DNA of 64,000 bases. It comes from Alitta virens. Its lineage: Eukaryota; Annelida; Polychaeta; Phyllodocida; Nereididae. Within the stretch, counting starts at the first letter, position 1; each line of letters opens with the position of its first letter. Location of the stretch: assembly GCA_932294295.1 (NCBI GenBank), contig OW028582.1, forward strand, positions 2,020,015 to 2,084,014, read 5' to 3'. The notes under the pieces were generated by a model. It saw only the letters and a program-made list of their open reading frames with translations. It made no database searches and was not told where the DNA came from. The translations under genes and the position numbers were made by a program. Shown piece after piece: positions 1 to 9,729 of the stretch.

Positions 1-1738
1 GAATATGTCTAGATATAAAAAAGGCATTTGACAGTTGATCATCAAATACTAATGAGTAAATTATATCATTATGGTATAAGAGGATAAGCATACAAATGGT
101 TCAGTTGCTACTTGACTAACAGATTTCAATTTGTTAGATTAAATAATTATATTTCAAATTTTGGCAAAGTAGAAACAGGTGAACCACAAGGATCAGTCCT
201 TGGACCTTTACTCAGTCTACATTAATGATATTGGTGGCTATACATGCAAGTTAAATGCAAAATATTGTTGTTCGCTGATGATGCTAACTTCTTACATATT
301 TGTAAAAGCATACATGATCTGCACAGACAATCTGAAATTCTATTGACAAAACTATCAGAACGGATCATATCCCATAAGTTATCACTGAATGTTTTCAAAA
401 CAAATCATTACATATTTCAAAGAACCAAAACCAAATTGTCAGATGACTGAAATAAAAGGATGACAAAAACATATCATTGCAGGGGGCTATAGCCCCGGTT
501 CAATTTCTCTTTACACTTCAATTGTGCCATTACCAAGCTCATTCAAATGTTGGTCATGCCTATTAAACAGCCCAAACAAGCATTTCATAAGAAACTTGCA
601 ATCTCATGTGATTCTGTGTTGGGACATTCACAGCCAGCTGTAGACTGAATATAGGTGGCACCACATGTCGCACTGTTCATGAGGCATGCTGTATATGCTA
701 CATTTATGCAGTTTAAATGTTTAAAGTTAAATGCAAAATATTGTTGTTCGCTGATGATGCTAACTTCTTACATATTTGTAAAAGCATACATGATCTGCAC
801 AGACAATCTGAAATTCTATTGACAAAACTATCAGAATGGATCATATCCCATAAGTTATCACTGAATGTTTTCAAAACAAATCATTGCATATTTCAAAGAA
901 CCAAAACCAAATTGTCAGATGAATATGACCATATGAAAATTGGAAATGACAATATCTATTGAGTATCAGCAGTAAAATACCTAGGAGTAGTGACTAATGA
1001 TAAACTGTTATAATACTCTCATATTGAAAAGTTAATGCGGTCTCTTGTAAAAATTGCCATCATTTTTTAAATGATAAAATACCATGTACCTCATGAATGT
1101 AAGAAACAGCTGTATTATGCTTATGTTTATAGTAAAATTATCTATGGGATAGAGGTCTGCGGCAATATAAAGAGCTATCAATTAAATCAGCTACAAGTCT
1201 TGCAAAATCGGATATCAAAAATACTGTATAACAAAGACTGGTGGACTAACACTGAAGATTTACATAAGGAAATAGCAGTCTTGAAAATCAAAGATATAAC
1301 TAAATTATGCAAGCTAAAATTTGTGCACAAATGGAAAAACAATGAAATACCTGATATTTTTTAGAACTTCATTCATGTATAGATATGAAATACACCAAAT
1401 GAACACAAGAAATTCATGTAAATTACATGTGCCTAAATATAACACAAAAAGATATGGTGGAGGCACTCTATATTATTTATGTGCTAAAAGGTTTAATGAA
1501 CTGCCGACAAAACTCACTAATTTGAAAAATTTTAAACAATTCAATATCAAGTTCAGAGTCTTTTATATAGATAAATATTAATTCATTCGATTGCATGCAT
1601 TGAATATGATTGACGTTGTTGTTTAATCTTGTAAATATATATAACCGTATACATATATAGGGTGTCAACACTGATTGGCTTTGGCCTTTTTGACATCCTA
1701 CCTTTTTTTGTGAAATAAAAATTGGAATTGAAATGAAT
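1..1738 (+). pseudogene. Non-LTR RT remnant, array unit 0 (partial, 3.18-kb variant)
   Basis: The window opens inside the RT palm: the KKAFDS motif is cut by a stop at once. FADD-type palm fragments, thumb-like ORFs and a 3' end near an AATAAAAATTGG..TGAAATGAA tail follow. The 248-447 segment recurs from about 724 because of the variant insertion at 449-713. Same remnant as the copy at 2550-4917. Confidence 0.85.
449..723 (+). repeat. Misplaced copy of U1 5'-flank sequence inside the RT remnant (3.18-kb unit variant)
   Basis: Positions 449-713 repeat the start of the U1 flank (compare 1743-2012, beginning CTGAAATAAAAGGATGAC). They sit in the middle of the RT remnant, after which the RT segment of 248-447 starts again. 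Flank insertion plus duplicated RT add about 476 bp. The same structure is at 3626-3900, so it arose once and was copied with the unit. Confidence 0.85.
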
Positions 1739-1741
1739 CCC

Positions 1742-2228
1742 AACTGAAATAAAAGGATGACAAAAACATATCATTGCAGGGGGCTATAGCCCCGGTTCAA
1801 TTTCTCTTTACACTTCAATTGTGCCATTACCAAGCTCATTCAAATGTTGGTCATGCCTATTAAACAGCCCAAACAAGCATTTCATAAGAAACTTGCAATC
1901 TCATGTGATTCTGTGTTGGGACATTCACAGCCAGCTGTAGACTGAATATAGGTGGCACCACATGTCGCACTGTTCATGAGGCATGCTGTATATGCTACAT
2001 TTATGCAGTTTGAGAAGGCCTCCTGCATTTCTCTTCACAGCAATAGCCAGGCAAAGTGCATTAAGTGTTTGCAAAACATTAGCCAAATCATAATTTAGAT
2101 CATTCCAAGCAGTGATCTAGCCACTTCAATCTCTGTGCTTATTTGAAGATCTGTAAATGCTCCAATGGCAAACCAGCACTCTGGCAGGCATCTCTTTGAT
2201 ATGACCTGCAGTCTGAAGCAACTCAGGC
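1742..2228 (+). promoter_or_regulatory. U1 5' flank / presumed snRNA promoter (representative copy)
   Basis: This 487-bp segment lies between the RT remnant and U1. It recurs at 4919-5405, 11941-12427, 14641-15127 and 17341-17828, and is shortened at 24971-25362. Metazoan U1 genes are driven by a proximal element near -55 and a distal element further up. That core would fall around 2165-2190, but no species-specific motif was recognised. A perfect 14-bp palindrome, GGGGCTATAGCCCC, lies near 1781-1794 in each copy. The last bases, AACTCAGGC, form most of the retrotransposon target. Confidence 0.6.
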
Positions 2229-2392
2229 ATACTTACCTGGCACAGGGGCTACCGTGATCCAGAAGGCGGTGCCCTCAGGGTGAGGCCCTTCCATTGCACT
2301 CAGGTTGGGCTGACGCCTGCGATCGCCCCAAATGTGGGTGACTCGGGTGCGTTATTTTTGTTAGTGGGGGACTGCGTTCGCGCTCTCCCCTG
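2229..2392 (+). ncRNA. U1 spliceosomal snRNA, copy 1 (native 5' flank)
   Basis: U1 snRNA pairs with 5' splice sites in the nucleus. This copy is 164 nt, the same length as vertebrate U1. It opens with ATACTTACCTGG, which contains the 5' splice-site-pairing segment. Stem-loop I carries a GATCCAGAAG loop, the U1-70K site. Stem-loop II carries ATTGCAC, the U1A-type loop. An Sm site (ATTTTTG) follows, then a terminal hairpin around GACTGCGTTCGCGC ending in CCCCTG. The native array flank lies directly upstream, so this is one of three copies with an undisturbed promoter. ORFs antisense to it are not genes. Confidence 0.97.
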
Positions 2393-2549
2393 ATTCCTAA
2401 TTGAACAGTAGTTTTTCAGTGATGGCTTCTGCAAACTCAATTGCACTGACCATCTCATGTACCAATGTCTTGTAGTGTAAAGGTCATTGGTTCCTCCTCC
2501 TTCTGCGGTAGTGTCAACACTGCCTCTCCAGTTGTGAGCCTGGTAGCTG
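2393..2549 (+). promoter_or_regulatory. U1 3' flank, representative copy
   Basis: Conserved sequence directly downstream of U1 in every unit. Metazoan snRNA genes carry a 3'-end-processing box within about 10-20 nt of the RNA end. A GTAGTTTTTCAG stretch about 15-27 nt downstream is the only weak candidate. The rest has no recognisable content. Confidence 0.35.
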
Positions 2550-4917
2550 ATTTTCATTCATACAAGAAATCCCCAGACAGCATTTCAAAATTGCATATCA
2601 ATTGGTTTATTAGCATTTCAGTGCTGCATTAATACCATTGAGAGTAATAGTGTAGGCCAACAACTGTCAGAAAAATTACCTAAATAGAAAACACTTTCTC
2701 AAACTACTTGCCATTGTGCTAACAGCAATTCTATATTTGCGCCACCATTTACTGAAAAGGAGGTGATTGAAGAAATCAATAGATTAAAAGGAAAAAAATC
2801 CATTGGATATTATGACATTCCAGTAAACAATTTTATATCATGTAAAAATATATTGGCAAAACCGCTGGTCAGATTGTTTAATATGAGTATTGACCAAGGA
2901 AAATTTCCTAGCATACTTAAAGTAGCTCGCGTACTACCAGTATATCAAAATGATGTAAAGCATATTGAAACAATTATAGACCAATAAATATTTTAAACTG
3001 TATCAGTAAGGTTTTTAGAAAGACTTATGCACAAAAGATTGTATATTTTCCTTCATAAGTTTGACATATTGTACCCTTTTCAATTTGGTTTAAGACCTAA
3101 ACATTCAACCAGTTTGACATTGATTGGAGTCATTGAGAGAATAAGAAGTGTGTTAGACACTGGTGATAATGCCATAGGAATATGTCTAGATATAAAAAAG
3201 GCATTTGACAGTTGATCATCAAATACTAATGAGTAAATTATATCATTATGGTATAAGAGGATAAGCATACAAATGGTTCAGTTGCTACTTGACTAACAGA
3301 TTTCAATTTGTTAGATTAAATAATTATATTTCAAATTTTGGCAAAGTAGAAACAGGTGAACCACAAGGATCAGTCCTTGGACCTTTACTCAGTCTACATT
3401 AATGATATTGGTGGCTATACATGCAAGTTAAATGCAAAATATTGTTGTTCGCTGATGATGCTAACTTCTTACATATTTGTAAAAGCATACATGATCTGCA
3501 CAGACAATCTGAAATTCTATTGACAAAACTATCAGAACGGATCATATCCCATAAGTTATCACTGAATGTTTTCAAAACAAATCATTACATATTTCAAAGA
3601 ACCAAAACCAAATTGTCAGATGACTGAAATAAAAGGATGACAAAAACATATCATTGCAGGGGGCTATAGCCCCGGTTCAATTTCTCTTTACACTTCAATT
3701 GTGCCATTACCAAGCTCATTCAAATGTTGGTCATGCCTATTAAACAGCCCAAACAAGCATTTCATAAGAAACTTGCAATCTCATGTGATTCTGTGTTGGG
3801 ACATTCACAGCCAGCTGTAGACTGAATATAGGTGGCACCACATGTCGCACTGTTCATGAGGCATGCTGTATATGCTACATTTATGCAGTTTAAATGTTTA
3901 AAGTTAAATGCAAAATATTGTTGTTCGCTGATGATGCTAACTTCTTACATATTTGTAAAAGCATACATGATCTGCACAGACAATCTGAAATTCTATTGAC
4001 AAAACTATCAGAATGGATCATATCCCATAAGTTATCACTGAATGTTTTCAAAACAAATCATTGCATATTTCAAAGAACCAAAACCAAATTGTCAGATGAA
4101 TATGACCATATGAAAATTGGAAATGACAATATCTATTGAGTATCAGCAGTAAAATACCTAGGAGTAGTGACTAATGATAAACTGTTATAATACTCTCATA
4201 TTGAAAAGTTAATGCGGTCTCTTGTAAAAATTGCCATCATTTTTTAAATGATAAAATACCATGTACCTCATGAATGTAAGAAACAGCTGTATTATGCTTA
4301 TGTTTATAGTAAAATTATCTATGGGATAGAGGTCTGCGGCAATATAAAGAGCTATCAATTAAATCAGCTACAAGTCTTGCAAAATCGGATATCAAAAATA
4401 CTGTATAACAAAGACTGGTGGACTAACACTGAAGATTTACATAAGGAAATAGCAGTCTTGAAAATCAAAGATATAACTAAATTATGCAAGCTAAAATTTG
4501 TGCACAAATGGAAAAACAATGAAATACCTGATATTTTTTAGAACTTCATTCATGTATAGATATGAAATACACCAAATGAACACAAGAAATTCATGTAAAT
4601 TACATGTGCCTAAATATAACACAAAAAGATATGGTGGAGGCACTCTATATTATTTATGTGCTAAAAGGTTTAATGAACTGCCGACAAAACTCACTAATTT
4701 GAAAAATTTTAAACAATTCAATATCAAGTTCAGAGTCTTTTATATAGATAAATATTAATTCATTCGATTGCATGCATTGAATATGATTGACGTTGTTGTT
4801 TAATCTTGTAAATATATATAACCGTATACATATATAGGGTGTCAACACTGATTGGCTTTGGCCTTTTTGACATCCTACCTTTTTTTGTGAAATAAAAATT
4901 GGAATTGAAATGAATCC
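2550..4917 (+). pseudogene. Non-LTR retrotransposon RT remnant (CR1/L2-like), array unit 1
   Basis: Frames interrupted by stops spell the 3' half of a non-LTR polymerase in order: a motif-1 region (EEINRLKGKKSIGYYDIP), fingers (LYPFQFGLRPKHST), palm A (GICLDIKKAFDS then stop), the GEPQGSVLGP equivalent in a shifted frame, palm C (LLFADDANF), and a thumb/C-terminal part (YSKIIYGIEVCGN, LQVLQNRISKILYN). The end is an A-rich tail with AATTGAAATGAA. The KKAFDS spelling and the C-terminal part suggest the CR1/L2 group rather than elements A and B. It is on the same strand as U1. The same disabling stops recur in every unit, so it died before the array amplified or has been homogenised since. This copy has the 3.18-kb variant insertion. 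Confidence 0.85.
3626..3900 (+). repeat. Misplaced U1 5'-flank copy in the RT remnant (second 3.18-kb unit)
   Basis: Same inserted flank segment and RT duplication as at 449-723, with no visible difference. This shows that the rearranged unit was duplicated as a whole. Confidence 0.85.
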
Positions 4918-5396
4918 CAACTGAAATAAAAGGATGACAAAAACATATCATTGCAGGGGGCTATAGCCCCGGTTCAATTTCTCTTTACACTTCAATTGTG
5001 CCATTACCAAGCTCATTCAAATGTTGGTCATGCCTATTAAACAGCCCAAACAAGCATTTCATAAGAAACTTGCAATCTCATGTGATTCTGTGTTGGGACA
5101 TTCACAGCCAGCTGTAGACTGAATATAGGTGGCACCACATGTCGCACTGTTCATGAGGCATGCTGTATATGCTACATTTATGCAGTTTGAGAAGGCCTCC
5201 TGCATTTCTCTTCACAGCAATAGCCAGGCAAAGTGCATTAAGTGTTTGCAAAACATTAGCCAAATCATAATTTAGATCATTCCAAGCAGTGATCTAGCCA
5301 CTTCAATCTCTGTGCTTATTTGAAGATCTGTAAATGCTCCAATGGCGAACCAGCACTCTGGCAGGCATCTCTTTGATATGACCTGCAGTCTGAAGC

Positions 5397-5408
5397 AACT
5401 CAGGCATA
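5397..5408 (+). other. Left target-site duplication of element A1
   Basis: AACTCAGGCATA: nine bases of U1 5' flank plus the first three bases of U1. The same 12 bp recur at 9718-9729 on the other side of A1. The native U1 promoter lies directly to the left. Confidence 0.93.
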
Positions 5409-5510
5409 TTAAAACCGAATGGACATGGCACTACTCCTCTTCCCGGAGCTCAAGGAGAAGCTAAACATCAAAAAGTCCACTGCACCTGCAGAAGCTTACC
5501 TACTCCTCTA

Positions 5511-6698
5511 ATGGCCGACATTGCTCCCTCCCCCATTATCACCCACACCCCATCTATTTCTCCCCCACCCCATAGTATTCCCTCCCTACTCCAGGGCCCC
5601 AGTTTTGCTTCTGTTGTTTCCAGACCCCCTCCCATCACAACAGAGCCCACACAACAACCTGAGGAAATGGAAGGAGACTTTCAGATCCCCAGAAAACAAA
5701 GACAACAAAACCACAAGAGAACCAGGTCCAGTCAGAGCCAGAAATCCGACACAGCACCACCCCCCATCCCCTCCAAGAAGGCCAAGACTACCAACCCATC
5801 ACCCACCCCCCCATCCAAAACCACTAAAACTTTCATCCCACCTCTTTTCACAGAGATTGCCGATGACGCCAATTCAGCCAAGGTCTTTCTTGAGCTGAAG
5901 AAGCATATCCGTTACTCCAGGAAGACACAAGCTGGAAATCTGCTGATCTATCCCCGATCAGCAGAGGACAGAACCTCCCTCCTCAACCTAACTATCTCTG
6001 GCTGTACAGTCAGAGACACTAAGAAGACCAACCAGAAGTCAGATGACAACCTAACAATAGTCATCATAGGAGTCCCCCCAAAATATAACACAGATGAATT
6101 TTCTTCCTTTTCAGGTTTTACAAATTGCACTCGAATGCAGAGTGCTGCACTCGGCAGGCCAACCAACCGGATAAAAGCCACCTGCTCCACACCAGAAGAA
6201 AAACAGAATCTCATAAAACATGGTTTTTCTTTCGATTTCAGGAAATTACAAGTGGAGGAATACAACTCCAGAAGACCACTTCAGTGCATCAAGTGTCAAT
6301 CCTTTGGCCACAGAGCTGACACCTGTTCCAATGAAACCAGGTGTAAGCGCTGTGGCCTCGGGCATGGGCACAAGGAGTGCCCTTCTCCCCCAGAGAAGGC
6401 CTCCTGCACCAATTGCAAGGGAGAGCACCCATCATCTTACTCTGGCTGCCCCTCATACAAGGAAGCCATCCTCATCAAAAAGCAGAAGGAGACCACCACT
6501 GCCCAAAAGATCGCCCCACCCGCCAACATCCTAGACGCCACCAGAATTGCCGCCACACTAGCCCAAGTCCTCACAGAGATCCTCCTGACACCCCACCAAG
6601 AAGTCACACAGGATATGATAATCCTAAAAATAGCTAAGTCTATCTCGGTCATGTTCAAGGTAAACATGACCCCATCACTAATTTCATCGATTTATTAA
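5511..6698 (+). CDS. Family A copy 1 ORF1: gag-like nucleic-acid-binding protein (N-terminally truncated)
   Basis: 395 residues from the first usable ATG. ORF1 proteins of this type bind element RNA in the ribonucleoprotein. Residues 1-110 are rich in Pro, Ser and basic residues (low complexity). A gag-like core at about 110-255 includes AKVFLELKKHIRYS. Zinc knuckles lie at about 258-315: CIKCQSFGHRADTC, CKRCGLGHGHKEC, then CTNCKGEHPSSYSGC. The stop is 6 bp before ORF2. The upstream frame codes for more ORF1, but a 17-bp deletion relative to A2 (after 5490) breaks it, so this ATG is internal to the original gene. Confidence 0.9.
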   Translation: MADIAPSPIITHTPSISPPPHSIPSLLQGPSFASVVSRPPPITTEPTQQPEEMEGDFQIPRKQRQQNHKRTRSSQSQKSDTAPPPIPSKKAKTTNPSPTPPSKTTKTFIPPLFTEIADDANSAKVFLELKKHIRYSRKTQAGNLLIYPRSAEDRTSLLNLTISGCTVRDTKKTNQKSDDNLTIVIIGVPPKYNTDEFSSFSGFTNCTRMQSAALGRPTNRIKATCSTPEEKQNLIKHGFSFDFRKLQVEEYNSRRPLQCIKCQSFGHRADTCSNETRCKRCGLGHGHKECPSPPEKASCTNCKGEHPSSYSGCPSYKEAILIKKQKETTTAQKIAPPANILDATRIAATLAQVLTEILLTPHQEVTQDMIILKIAKSISVMFKVNMTPSLISSIY

Positions 6699-6704
6699 TT
6701 TATA

Positions 6705-9491
6705 ATGGCCCGTCTTATGCACATTAATATTCAGCATCTACGGACCAAGCAGTTTACTTTAACACAGTATGCTGCTGAGACTACCCCTGACATCCTCCTC
6801 CTCAATGAGACCCACATGCACCCCGATAATCTACTAAGCCGAATCCACGGATACAAATCAGCTTCGAGGACGGATGGCATTGACTGCAAAGGAGGGGTAG
6901 CTATATATTGTAAAGAAGACCTCCCTTTTTCCCCCATTAATATACCTACACTTTTTCAGAATACTGCTGCCATCTCCATCTCCATCCCCACTCTAGGAGA
7001 AGTTGCCATCATCTCCCACTACTTCCCCCCATATGCTAATTCCCATATAACTAACAATTATTTCCACTTTTTCACCTCCACTTTCAGGCACTGTATCTTC
7101 ATGGGAGATTACAATGCCCACCACCCCCACATTAATACCAAACCCCCTAACCCCAGAGGTAATCAACTTTTCTCCATTATACAGGCTAACAACTTAGAAC
7201 TACTCAATGCCAATGGAGCACCAACATACCTCCACACAACCCAGAAGACAACCTCCCTGCTTGACTTAGCCATTGTAACCCCAGCAGTGGCAAGTAAACT
7301 ACAGGACCTCTGGGTTGGTGACGACATTGGCAGCGACCACCTCCCCATTCATATTTCTTTACAGGGCAACTGCATCCCCCAGCCCATCATGCAGATGACC
7401 AGAAACCTCCGCAGAGCCAACTGGCAAATCTTTAAGACAGAAATTGCCACCAAACTTCATTCTCTCCCACCCACATTAATTTCTAATTCTGATGTTGCAG
7501 ATCAGCTGGTAGACAACCTCCATGACATCCTAGAGGTCTCCCTTGAGACAGCCTGTCCTACCAGGCCTATCAAGAAGCGAGACTTCAGGGTGTCACAGGA
7601 GACTCTACAGCTCATCAAACAGAAAAGGAGAGCCAGGCGACTCGCACAGCGTAACCCGGCCTCCGTCATCATCAGATCATCCTACAAGTGTCTCAAGATC
7701 AGAGTGGCCGTCGCCATCAAGGAAGAAAAAAGCTCACAATGGAAAGAGGCCTGTGACTCTCTAGACTACAGAGATGCAGGCCAATTCTGGAAACTCTTCA
7801 AACGTCTCACCAGCCCAGGTGGAGAACGCAGGCCTCAGAGAGTCCACTCCACCACAGGCGACAAGACCACCTCTGATCTTGACACAGCCAACATCTTCGC
7901 CCAACATCTTCAAAGAGTCCATCAGATCAACCAAGGCCCTCACCTCGACCAGACCAACTACCAGGCAGTATCAGCCCACATCCAAGCCAACCCCTACCTC
8001 TACACTCCACAGTGGGACGTTGGTGAGGATGAAGGAGACGACCATGACCTCCTCAGGCGACTGACCTCGGAGGAGCTCCTGAGGATCATATCCAAATGCC
8101 GGAACACCTCCCCGGGGGAAGATGGCATTGGGTATGCAATCCTCAAGCAGCTCCCATCAACTGGTTTGAAATATCTAACTAAACTGTTTCATTTTCTTTT
8201 ACAAATAGGCTATTTCCCCACCCTCTGGAAGGCTGCAATTGGAGTGATGATCCCAAAACCTGGAAAGGATCCACTATCTCCAGGGAACAACCGTCCCATC
8301 AGTCTGATCAGATGCATAGGTAAACTCCTTGAGAAAACCATCTCCTCAAAGCTAATCTCACATCTTACTGTTTCAGGTCAATTCAACCCCTGGCAAAGAG
8401 CCTACCTGCCCAAGAAAGAAGCAGGCGAACACCTACACCGCCTTGCTCTCGAAGCAAAGACAGCTATCTCCCACGGATGGACCACAGGTGCAATTTTTCT
8501 CGATGTTGAGAAAGCCTTCGACTCAGTATGGCAAGATGGTCTGCGTTTTAAAGTCAGCCAGCTTGACATGCCAGTCAAGGTCAAAAGGTTCCTATCCTCC
8601 TACCTCCAGGACAGAAGCATAGCTGTTAGGGTAGGACAGACCACCTCAGCAACGGTCAACCTAGCTGCAGGAACTCCACAGGGATCGGTACTCAGCCCAC
8701 TTCTTTTTAACATATTCGTAAATGACCTTCCCTTCCCAAATACAGGAACAGATCCAGTCCAGGTGTCCCAGTATGCGGATGATTTAGCACTTTGGGTTTC
8801 TTTCAGGAACTCCAGACACAACAGCCAGAAGACCTTCACCAGAATCCAGAAAGAACTCCAAGTAGCTCTCAACAACCTGGAATCCTGGTGCTGCAAATGG
8901 AGAATTAAACTCAATGCTGCTAAAACCCAATTTACTTTCTTTACAGGACTCTGGACATCACCCATATCCACTCTCACCCTTTTTAATACTCCCATTCAAC
9001 TCTCAATTTCAGAAATTAGCTTTCTCGGAGGCAAGTTCCTAGAAAAGAACCTCAGCATGTTGCACCACTGCAAAGTCAAGCGTCGAGAGGCTGAAAGACG
9101 AATCAACCTACTCCGCAGACTCAGAGGAACCGACTGGGGATGTACCTCCGAGACCCTCTTACATCTCTACAAGTCCTTCATCCGTCCAGTCCTAGAGACT
9201 GGATTCCCCGTAACGGTCCACGCCACTAAGGCAGCAGTAAACCAGCTCCAGGTTACACAGAATAAAGCTCTCAGGGTTGCCCTAAAGGTATATTATGTCC
9301 CAGGTCAACGCAGGGTAACCACTGCAGAGCTACATCAGAGATCAAACCTGGAGCCTATTGAGTCTAGACTGATAACTCTAAACAATAAGGCCCTTCTTAG
9401 ATATCAGTCTTCCCCTCTACTTCCACAATTAAATGACCGCCTAACTAGAATTCGTAGACTCCCCTTCCCCCTATCCCGTAAAATTAGATAA
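6705..9491 (+). CDS. Family A copy 1 ORF2: APE endonuclease and reverse transcriptase
   Basis: 928 residues, uninterrupted. It should nick the target and reverse-transcribe element RNA at the nick. Endonuclease at about 1-225: INIQHLRTKQF, LLLNETH, GDYNAHH near 134 and GSDHLP near 208. RT at about 465-760: SPGEDGIGY, NNRPISLI, FLDVEKAFDSVW near 597, GTPQGSVLSP near 656 and the YADD catalytic box near 690. A thumb-like C-terminus (ETLLHLYKSFIRPVLETG) follows and no RNase H is seen. All catalytic motifs are intact, so the protein could be active if expressed. It may set the U1 target preference. Confidence 0.95.
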   Translation: MARLMHINIQHLRTKQFTLTQYAAETTPDILLLNETHMHPDNLLSRIHGYKSASRTDGIDCKGGVAIYCKEDLPFSPINIPTLFQNTAAISISIPTLGEVAIISHYFPPYANSHITNNYFHFFTSTFRHCIFMGDYNAHHPHINTKPPNPRGNQLFSIIQANNLELLNANGAPTYLHTTQKTTSLLDLAIVTPAVASKLQDLWVGDDIGSDHLPIHISLQGNCIPQPIMQMTRNLRRANWQIFKTEIATKLHSLPPTLISNSDVADQLVDNLHDILEVSLETACPTRPIKKRDFRVSQETLQLIKQKRRARRLAQRNPASVIIRSSYKCLKIRVAVAIKEEKSSQWKEACDSLDYRDAGQFWKLFKRLTSPGGERRPQRVHSTTGDKTTSDLDTANIFAQHLQRVHQINQGPHLDQTNYQAVSAHIQANPYLYTPQWDVGEDEGDDHDLLRRLTSEELLRIISKCRNTSPGEDGIGYAILKQLPSTGLKYLTKLFHFLLQIGYFPTLWKAAIGVMIPKPGKDPLSPGNNRPISLIRCIGKLLEKTISSKLISHLTVSGQFNPWQRAYLPKKEAGEHLHRLALEAKTAISHGWTTGAIFLDVEKAFDSVWQDGLRFKVSQLDMPVKVKRFLSSYLQDRSIAVRVGQTTSATVNLAAGTPQGSVLSPLLFNIFVNDLPFPNTGTDPVQVSQYADDLALWVSFRNSRHNSQKTFTRIQKELQVALNNLESWCCKWRIKLNAAKTQFTFFTGLWTSPISTLTLFNTPIQLSISEISFLGGKFLEKNLSMLHHCKVKRREAERRINLLRRLRGTDWGCTSETLLHLYKSFIRPVLETGFPVTVHATKAAVNQLQVTQNKALRVALKVYYVPGQRRVTTAELHQRSNLEPIESRLITLNNKALLRYQSSPLLPQLNDRLTRIRRLPFPLSRKIR

Positions 9492-9717
9492 TAATCTCCC
9501 ATTTCCCTACTAATCTCACAAAAATATTTTCCTGTTAATCTAACATCTTCTTATTTTTCCTTCCAGATTTCCCCCTTGATGCGGCCAGACGTGGTGAGAT
9601 CCAGATCTTGGACCTATCGGGCCTTCTGACCATGATGTCCAAGATCCCCCACAAGTCTCCAAAAGCGCTGAAGCTCCTTGAATGGAGGACCTCGCTTATC
9701 TCCTACGCTGCAGACAG
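9492..9717 (+). other. Family A 3' tail with acceptor-like tract and coding-like segment
   Basis: After ORF2 comes a pyrimidine-rich run ending TTTTTCCTTCCAG at about 9567. An open segment of about 47 codons follows (DAARRGEIQILDLSGLL and on) that stays open to the end of the element. There is no poly(A); the element ends GCTGCAGACAG. The segment could be a captured exon, a cryptic ORF2 extension or an RNA-recognition region. A2 carries the same tail. Confidence 0.6.
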
Positions 9718-9729
9718 AACTCAGGCATA
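9718..9729 (+). other. Right target-site duplication of element A1
   Basis: AACTCAGGCATA directly after the A1 3' end, continuing into U1 copy 2. The pair shows that A1 inserted by staggered cleavage at the U1 start. Confidence 0.93.

Larger units (their letters stand above)
5409..9717 (+). mobile_element. Non-LTR retrotransposon, family A, copy 1 (U1-targeted, 5'-truncated)
   Basis: A 4.3-kb element with a gag-like ORF1 and an endonuclease/RT ORF2, no LTRs and no poly(A) tail. It is inserted sense to U1 between 12-bp duplications at the U1 start. Its 5' part (about 5417-5510) reads in one frame as more ORF1 (MDMALLLFPELKEKL), so the copy lacks the true ORF1 N-terminus. The APE-type endonuclease, RT without RNase H, and ORF1 with three CCHC-like knuckles place it in the Jockey/I-like group by motif. 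It is about 99% identical to A2 by eye, so both are recent. Confidence 0.92.

Noticed and set aside
2300..2557. 85-residue minus-strand ORF repeated in every unit
   Set aside because: It lies across the U1 gene and its 3' flank. Its conservation is explained by U1 and array homogenisation.
2763..3215. Functional reverse transcriptase in the array unit
   Set aside because: Stops and frame breaks interrupt every palm motif in all copies.
8600..8995. 131-residue minus-strand ORF inside A1 (and its equal in A2)
   Set aside because: Shadow of the ORF2 reverse transcriptase on the other strand; no independent motif.
5409..9717. LTR retrotransposon or retrovirus-like element
   Set aside because: No long terminal repeats, protease or integrase. 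The APE endonuclease and 12-bp target duplication show a non-LTR element.
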